Position numbers and translations under genes: made by a program. The notes under the pieces were generated by a model. That model was given only the letters and a program-made list of their open reading frames with translations, searched no databases and was not told the DNA's origin. 9,867 bases of DNA from Candidatus Zixiibacteriota bacterium (GTDB lineage: Bacteria > Zixibacteria > MSB-5A5 > GN15 > FEB-12). Shown here in pieces: positions 6,154-9,867 of this stretch (position 1 is its first letter; each line of letters starts with the position of its first letter). The stretch lies in NCBI GenBank assembly GCA_003641415.1, contig QNAG01000095.1, positions 1 through 9,867 of the forward strand, written 5' to 3'.

Positions 6154-7140
6154 ATGAAAGTTGGAATCAATGGTTTTGGTCGAATCGGTCGTCTTGTGTT
6201 CAGAGCAGCCCGGGGCACGGACATAGAATTCGTAGGTATCAATGATATCACAAGCGCTGAAACCCTGGCGTATTTGCTGAAGTATGATTCAGTTCATGGT
6301 CGCTACCCGGACGACGTAACGGTCGACGGTAACAATCTGGTGGTTGGCGGTAAAATAATCCCTGTCAGCGCGGAAAGAGATCCCGCACAATTGCCATGGA
6401 AAAAGCTCGGAGCTGAAGTAGTTCTTGAATGTACTGGTTTATTCAGGACAAAAGAAACCGCCATGAAGCATATTGAAGCAGGAGCAAAGAAAGTCCTCAT
6501 ATCGGCGCCTGCAAGTGGTCACGATGGAACATTCATCCCCGGGATCAACTCTGACCAGTATGACAAGTCTAAACATAATATCATTTCGATAGGTTCATGC
6601 ACGACTAATTGTCTTGCTCCGGTTTGCAAAGTTCTTCTGGAAAACTTTGGTATCGAGCGGGGTTTTATGACCACCATTCATTCCTACACTAGTGATCAAC
6701 GCCTGCTTGATGCCCCACATAATGACCTTCGTCGAGCACGGTCAGCGGCAATATCTATGGTGCCAACAACAACAGGAGCAGCTAAGGCTATTGCGCTGGT
6801 TATTCCTGAGCTTGAGGGTAAAATGGACGGCTGCGCGATCAGAGTGCCTACCCCGAATGGATCAATGGTTGATCTGGCTGTGATATTAGAGAAAGAAGCC
6901 ACGGTTGAAGAAATCAATGCGGCAGTCAAGAAAGCTACAGGGACACCGGAGTTGTCTCGAGCGCTTGAATACTGCGAAGACCCGATTGTTTCAATTGACA
7001 TCGTCGGTAATCCGCACGGTTCAATATTCGACAGTAAAATGACTATGGCTCAGGGGAAATTTGTTAAGGTGTTCAGTTGGTATGACAACGAATGGGGTTT
7101 CTCTAACCGCATGGTCGATATGATGAGGATGATGATGTAG
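6154..7140 (+). CDS. gapA: Glyceraldehyde-3-phosphate dehydrogenase, type I
   Basis: This cytosolic enzyme oxidatively phosphorylates glyceraldehyde 3-phosphate to 1,3-bisphosphoglycerate with NAD. Its 328 residues are close to the usual 330-340. 'GINGFGRIGR' (4-13) is the dinucleotide fold. Asp31 in 'GINDIT' (28-33) suggests NAD rather than NADP preference. 'SCTTNC' (148-153) carries catalytic Cys149, and His176 in 'HSYT' is its partner. 'WYDNEWGFSNRMVD' (309-322) is the conserved C-terminal signature. GGAGG lies five bases before the ATG, a strong ribosome site. The chain ends in a methionine-rich 'MMRMMM' encoded by repeated ATG codons, which is odd but not in the active site. A 5-bp hairpin (7137-7151) overlaps the stop codon just before the pgk ribosome site. 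The gene begins the glycolytic gapA-pgk-tpiA block. Confidence 0.97.
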   Translation: MKVGINGFGRIGRLVFRAARGTDIEFVGINDITSAETLAYLLKYDSVHGRYPDDVTVDGNNLVVGGKIIPVSAERDPAQLPWKKLGAEVVLECTGLFRTKETAMKHIEAGAKKVLISAPASGHDGTFIPGINSDQYDKSKHNIISIGSCTTNCLAPVCKVLLENFGIERGFMTTIHSYTSDQRLLDAPHNDLRRARSAAISMVPTTTGAAKAIALVIPELEGKMDGCAIRVPTPNGSMVDLAVILEKEATVEEINAAVKKATGTPELSRALEYCEDPIVSIDIVGNPHGSIFDSKMTMAQGKFVKVFSWYDNEWGFSNRMVDMMRMMM

Positions 7141-7163
7141 CAATTCGCTACTATGGAGAATTT

Positions 7164-8378
7164 ATGAACAAAGTAACTGTAGCTGATATCAATTTCCGCT
7201 CGCGTCGGGTGCTGGTCAGGGTAGATTTCAATGTCCCCCTTGATGATAAACAGAACATCACCGATGACCGTCGGATTCGAGCTGCTCTGCCGACTATCAG
7301 AAAGATTCTTGATGACGACGGGATGGTGATTGCCTGTTCCCATCTGGGACGCCCGAAAGGAAAACACGTTCCGGAGTTGTCGCTTCGCCCGGTAGCCAAA
7401 CGATTGTCTGAGCTGCTGGACCATAACGTGGGTTTTGCTGAAGATTGCATCGGTCCAGAAGCAGCTAATGTCATTGGTAAAATGAAAGAGGGTGACTGCC
7501 TGTTGTTGGAGAATCTTCGCTTTCATCCCCAGGAACAGAAGAACGACCCGGAATTCGCCCAGAAGTTAGCCTCACTGGCGGATATCTATGTCAATGATGC
7601 CTTTGGATCAGCCCATCGCGCTCACGCCTCCACTGAAGGAGTAACCCGGTATTTCAATCAATCTGTGGCGGGATTCCTGATGGAGAAAGAGCTTAAGTAT
7701 CTGGGAGAAGCCCTGGACAATCCACGGCGACCCTTTGCCGCTATTCTTGGCGGGGCAAAGATATCCGGTAAAATTGATGTCATTACCGCACTGATGAACA
7801 AAGTCGATATGTTGTTGATCGGAGGTGGTATGGTATTTACTTTTGCCAAAGCAATGAACTATGCTGTGGGAGATTCTCTTGTAGAAGAGGAGAAAGTTGA
7901 CCTAGCTAAGGAGATTATCAAAAGAGTTGAAAACTCCCGCGCCGAATTGATTTTCCCCTCAGATGCAGTAATAGCGGCCGAGATTTCAGAAAGCTCAGCT
8001 ACTAAAATCGTTAATATTGATAAGATTCCAGATGGTATGAAGGGACTCGATATCGGTCCGAAATCGATTAAATTCTTTGCTGAGAAACTCGCTGATGCTC
8101 AAACAATCATCTGGAACGGCCCTATGGGTGTTTTTGAATATACGCCTTTTGCCGAAGGAACGATGGCAATTGCAAACCTACTTGCCCGCCTAACTGACAA
8201 AGGCGCTACTACAGTAGTTGGGGGGGGTGACTCCTCAGCCGCTGTGTCTAAGGCCGGTCTTCAGGACAAGCTGACTCATATTTCCACAGGTGGTGGCGCT
8301 TCGCTGGAATTCCTGGAAGGTAAGGAACTGCCAGGTGTGGCAGCTCTGACCGAACAATCCAAAGCAGGAGTGGTGTGA
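7164..8378 (+). CDS. pgk: Phosphoglycerate kinase
   Basis: The enzyme transfers the acyl phosphate of 1,3-bisphosphoglycerate to ADP, giving ATP and 3-phosphoglycerate, the step after GapA. At 404 residues it is within the bacterial norm. The N-domain has 'RVDFNVP' (19-25), 'SHLGRPKG' (59-66), 'ENLRFHP' (116-122) and 'NDAFGSAHRAHAS' (144-156), which bind 3-phosphoglycerate. The C-domain has 'LGGAKISGK' (195-203), 'WNGPMGVFE' (317-325), 'GGGDSSAAV' (353-361) and 'GGGASLEFLEGK' (376-387) for nucleotide binding and the hinge. No catalytic residue appears lost. GGAG lies five bases before the ATG, and only 23 bases separate it from gapA. A run of eight G (8220-8227) encodes the Gly triplet of the nucleotide loop and is a possible slippage or sequencing-error point, but the frame is intact. 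The stop overlaps or abuts the tpiA start. Confidence 0.97.
   Translation: MNKVTVADINFRSRRVLVRVDFNVPLDDKQNITDDRRIRAALPTIRKILDDDGMVIACSHLGRPKGKHVPELSLRPVAKRLSELLDHNVGFAEDCIGPEAANVIGKMKEGDCLLLENLRFHPQEQKNDPEFAQKLASLADIYVNDAFGSAHRAHASTEGVTRYFNQSVAGFLMEKELKYLGEALDNPRRPFAAILGGAKISGKIDVITALMNKVDMLLIGGGMVFTFAKAMNYAVGDSLVEEEKVDLAKEIIKRVENSRAELIFPSDAVIAAEISESSATKIVNIDKIPDGMKGLDIGPKSIKFFAEKLADAQTIIWNGPMGVFEYTPFAEGTMAIANLLARLTDKGATTVVGGGDSSAAVSKAGLQDKLTHISTGGGASLEFLEGKELPGVAALTEQSKAGVV
8366..8370 (+). promoter_or_regulatory. Ribosome site for tpiA inside the end of pgk
   Basis: AGGAG lies within the last pgk codons. It sits 4 bases before a GTG (8375) that overlaps the pgk TGA, and 10 bases before an ATG (8381). 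Either start would couple tpiA translation to pgk. The ATG gives the usual N-terminus of the family. Confidence 0.6.
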
Positions 8379-8380
8379 CC

Positions 8381-9130
8381 ATGCGGCGAACTATCATAGC
8401 AGGCAACTGGAAACTAAACGGCACAATTCAGGAGACCGAGGATTTAATTACCGCTCTTTTGAATGGTGAGTCCAAAAACGACAAAGCTACTGTACTCGTT
8501 TGTCCTCCATATACATCTTTACAATTAGCTGCCAAGCTCACTTCCGGTACTCATATAGCCGTTGGAGCACAGGATATGTCAGCTCAGGAAAAGGGCGCTT
8601 ATACCGCTGAGGTATCGGCTGACATGCTCTTGACAGTAGGGGTAACCTATGTTATATTAGGCCACTCTGAGAGGAGGCAGTACCATGGCGAGACTGACCG
8701 GTTGGTAAATAAAAAAGCCAAACTGGCACTCGCTAAGGGATTAACTCCGATTATCTGTGTCGGTGAAACTATCGACCAGAGAGAGGCTGGTGATACCGAC
8801 AAGGTAATTGGCGGCCAGATTGAGGAGACTATCTCAGGGTTTACGGCCGATATGATTAGGCGGTCGGTGATAGCTTATGAGCCGGTTTGGGCGATAGGTA
8901 CTGGACAAACAGCTACGCCCGAGATGGCTCAGGAGGTTCATAAATTCATTCGGGAGAAGGTTGCGGCAACCGACAGCGAGGCTGCTGAGGCACTCCCGAT
9001 TTTATATGGCGGCTCGATGAAGCCGGGTAATGCGGACGGTTTGTTGTCGCAACCGGATATTGATGGTGGCCTGATTGGCGGGGCATCACTGAAAGCAGCC
9101 GACTTTATTGGGATTATCAAAGCTGTTTAG
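8381..9130 (+). CDS. tpiA: Triosephosphate isomerase
   Basis: This cytosolic (beta/alpha)8 barrel interconverts dihydroxyacetone phosphate and glyceraldehyde 3-phosphate, feeding GapA. From the ATG at 8381 it has 249 residues, the normal length. 'AGNWKLN' (7-13) holds substrate-binding Lys11. His95 in 'GHSERR' (95 is the His) is the electrophile and Glu167 in 'AYEPVWAIGTG' is the catalytic base, followed by the flexible loop 6. 'YGGSMKPGN' (209-217) and 'GGLIGGASL' (229-237) form the phosphate site. A GTG at 8375, overlapping the pgk stop, would add two residues. I prefer the ATG because 'MRRTIIAGNWK' matches the common family start. Translation is probably coupled to pgk. The gene is followed by secG after 14 bases. 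Confidence 0.97.
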   Translation: MRRTIIAGNWKLNGTIQETEDLITALLNGESKNDKATVLVCPPYTSLQLAAKLTSGTHIAVGAQDMSAQEKGAYTAEVSADMLLTVGVTYVILGHSERRQYHGETDRLVNKKAKLALAKGLTPIICVGETIDQREAGDTDKVIGGQIEETISGFTADMIRRSVIAYEPVWAIGTGQTATPEMAQEVHKFIREKVAATDSEAAEALPILYGGSMKPGNADGLLSQPDIDGGLIGGASLKAADFIGIIKAV

Positions 9131-9132
9131 AC

Positions 9133-9137
9133 GGAGG
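9133..9137 (+). promoter_or_regulatory. Strong Shine-Dalgarno that fixes the TTG start of secG
   Basis: GGAGG is placed seven bases before TTG (9145-9147), an ideal distance. The encoded protein then begins exactly at the first SecG transmembrane helix, so the rare start codon is well supported. Confidence 0.7.
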
Positions 9138-9144
9138 TTTATTC

Positions 9145-9591
9145 TTGTTTGTTGCCTGGGTTATTTTTCATGTGATTGTTGCTGTCGGCTTGATACTGGT
9201 CGTGTTGTTACAATCGAGTAAAGGTGAAGGTTTGACAGGAACCGCTTTTGGCGGCGGTGGTGGCGGCGGCGGCATTGGTGGCGCTGTCTTCGGCGGGCGT
9301 GGAGCCGGTTCGTTTTTATCAAAGGCAACCACAGTTCTGGCTATATTATTTATGGTTAACTGCATTGCTCTCGCGTTTATGTCAGCAGGTGGTCGTACTA
9401 ACACTGTAGCACGCGAGGATATTACTGAATCGGTGGTAACTAAGCAGGCTCAGGCGGAACGGGAGCGAGCTCTCGAACAACAGCGCCTGCAGCAGGCAGC
9501 TGATTCTACTGGAATATTGATGGGTGATACTTCTGCCTTGGATCGAATATCCACTAGTCCGGTAGCCCCGGCAGATACTGGCGGCCAATAG
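9145..9591 (+). CDS. secG: Protein-export membrane protein SecG with long C-terminal tail
   Basis: SecG is the small accessory subunit of the SecYEG inner-membrane translocon and helps SecA-driven export. The 148-residue product has a first membrane helix at about 2-22. The family signature 'LLQSSKGEGL' (21-30) follows, then a glycine-rich cytoplasmic loop with eight consecutive Gly (37-44 region) and 'GGRGAGSFLSKAT' (50-62). The second helix is at about 62-80. Beyond it lies a tail of about 68 residues. The tail is charged and Gln-rich around 99-118, likely helical or coiled-coil, then Ser/Thr/Pro-rich. Classical SecG is about 75-110 residues, so this tail is an extension of unknown role. 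The start is TTG with a strong ribosome site. The gene ends the tpiA-proximal cluster and is followed after 26 bases by tRNA-Leu. Confidence 0.92.
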   Translation: MFVAWVIFHVIVAVGLILVVLLQSSKGEGLTGTAFGGGGGGGGIGGAVFGGRGAGSFLSKATTVLAILFMVNCIALAFMSAGGRTNTVAREDITESVVTKQAQAERERALEQQRLQQAADSTGILMGDTSALDRISTSPVAPADTGGQ

Positions 9592-9617
9592 ACCTGTCAT
9601 GTGAGATGGAAATAAAT

Positions 9618-9699
9618 GCGGATGTGGTGAAACTGGTAGACACGCTATCTTGAGGGGGTAGTGGAGCAATCCGTGCCGGTTCGAGTCCGGCCATCCGCA
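9618..9699 (+). tRNA. tRNA-Leu, anticodon GAG
   Basis: An 82-base class II tRNA folds fully. The acceptor arms gcggatg (9618-9624) and catccgc (9692-9698) pair at 7 of 7, with discriminator A9699. The D arm is gtg/cac with GG in the loop. The anticodon stem is ctatc/ggtag around loop ttgaggg, with anticodon GAG at 9652-9654, reading CUC and CUU. The short variable arm (9662-9674) pairs gga with tcc. The T arm gccgg/ccggc encloses ttcgagt. CCA is not encoded, so it must be added enzymatically. The tRNA starts 26 bases after secG with no clear promoter of its own, so it is probably processed from the upstream transcript. Confidence 0.96.
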
Positions 9700-9709
9700 T
9701 AAAAATACT

Positions 9710-9744
9710 GCCCGTAAGTTATAATAACTTACGGGCTTATTGTT
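9710..9744 (+). terminator. Rho-independent terminator after tRNA-Leu
   Basis: A near-perfect palindrome at 9710-9736 forms a 12-bp stem (gcccgtaagtta / taacttacgggc) with a TAA loop, followed by the T-rich ttattgtt. It lies ten bases after the tRNA and would end the glycolytic/secG/tRNA transcript. Confidence 0.85.
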
Positions 9745-9809
9745 ATAGAGTGATTCTCATAAATATTTTCCGTTTGGGTTTAGAAAAAACTAGACTTTTG
9801 TAAGTTGAT

Positions 9810-9831
9810 GTGCCATAGATTGGTATGGCAC
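9810..9831. repeat. Perfect 8-bp dyad near the window end, possible operator
   Basis: GTGCCATA (9810-9817) and TATGGCAC (9824-9831) are exact inverted repeats around a six-base spacer. No T-run follows, so it is not a typical terminator. Its position after a terminator, and before whatever gene starts beyond the window, suggests an operator or leader hairpin. The rest of 9745-9867 shows no gene or RNA that I can recognise. Confidence 0.4.
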
Positions 9832-9867
9832 AGCGATTGTTGATAGCGAATCCGGAGAATGCGAGTA

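Noticed and set aside
7137..7151. Hairpin gtagc/gctac at the gapA stop as a terminator
   Set aside because: Only five base pairs, no T-run, and immediately followed by the pgk ribosome site.
7050..7526. Long - strand open frame opposite gapA and pgk
   Set aside because: It is antisense to two fully conserved enzymes, has no recognisable domain, and is explained by their codon pattern.
9250..9300. GGC-rich tract in secG as a DNA repeat or CRISPR-like element
   Set aside because: It encodes the glycine-rich loop common in SecG. There are no spacers and no regular unit.
1081..9840. Shared 10-mer cacagcgatt at 1081 and 9830
   Set aside because: Many 10-base matches are expected by chance within 9.9 kb, and the flanks do not match.

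Overview
The window looks like chromosomal DNA from an uncultured diderm bacterium. One protein has tandem beta-sandwich repeats ending in a type I dockerin-like domain of the form 'INVEDLTYFVEYLF'. I associate this style with Zixibacteria and neighbouring candidate phyla near the FCB group, but that placement is from memory and is tentative. Diderm architecture is supported by two Sec signal peptides and by an outer-membrane beta-barrel protein. No mobile element, CRISPR array, rRNA or phage gene is visible. No stretch over 300 bases lacks a gene. The longest gaps are 3554-3834, which holds divergent promoter candidates and many dyads, and 915-1141, which holds one terminator-like hairpin.

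Layout. (1) Bases 3-914, + strand: the 3' end of a large surface or secreted repeat protein with a dockerin-like tail. (2) Bases 1142-3553, - strand, convergent with (1): a two-gene unit of a glutamine-dependent asparagine synthetase-type amidotransferase and a small acyl/peptidyl carrier protein. (3) Bases 3835-6118, + strand, divergent from (2): a periplasmic protein with two retropepsin-like domains behind a LolA-like domain, then a small outer-membrane beta-barrel protein. (4) Bases 6154-9699, + strand: a tightly packed central-glycolysis cluster gapA-pgk-tpiA, then secG and tRNA-Leu(GAG), closed by a strong intrinsic terminator at 9710-9736. The last 130 bases hold only a perfect 8-bp dyad, probably regulatory sequence for a gene outside the window.

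How the genes work together. GapA, Pgk and TpiA carry out adjacent triose-phosphate steps of glycolysis and gluconeogenesis. Their spacing (23-nt gap, then an overlap or 2-nt gap) implies co-transcription and coupled translation. SecG supports protein export, and its linkage to tRNA-Leu(GAG) echoes the secG-leuU order of enterobacteria. The AsnB/carrier pair resembles components found beside exosortase and exopolysaccharide loci, where an amidotransferase works with a carrier protein on an uncharacterised envelope metabolite. Here the pair stands alone, with an unusually structured leader and a hairpin-filled spacer. This unit and the double-retropepsin protein are the least ordinary parts of the window.
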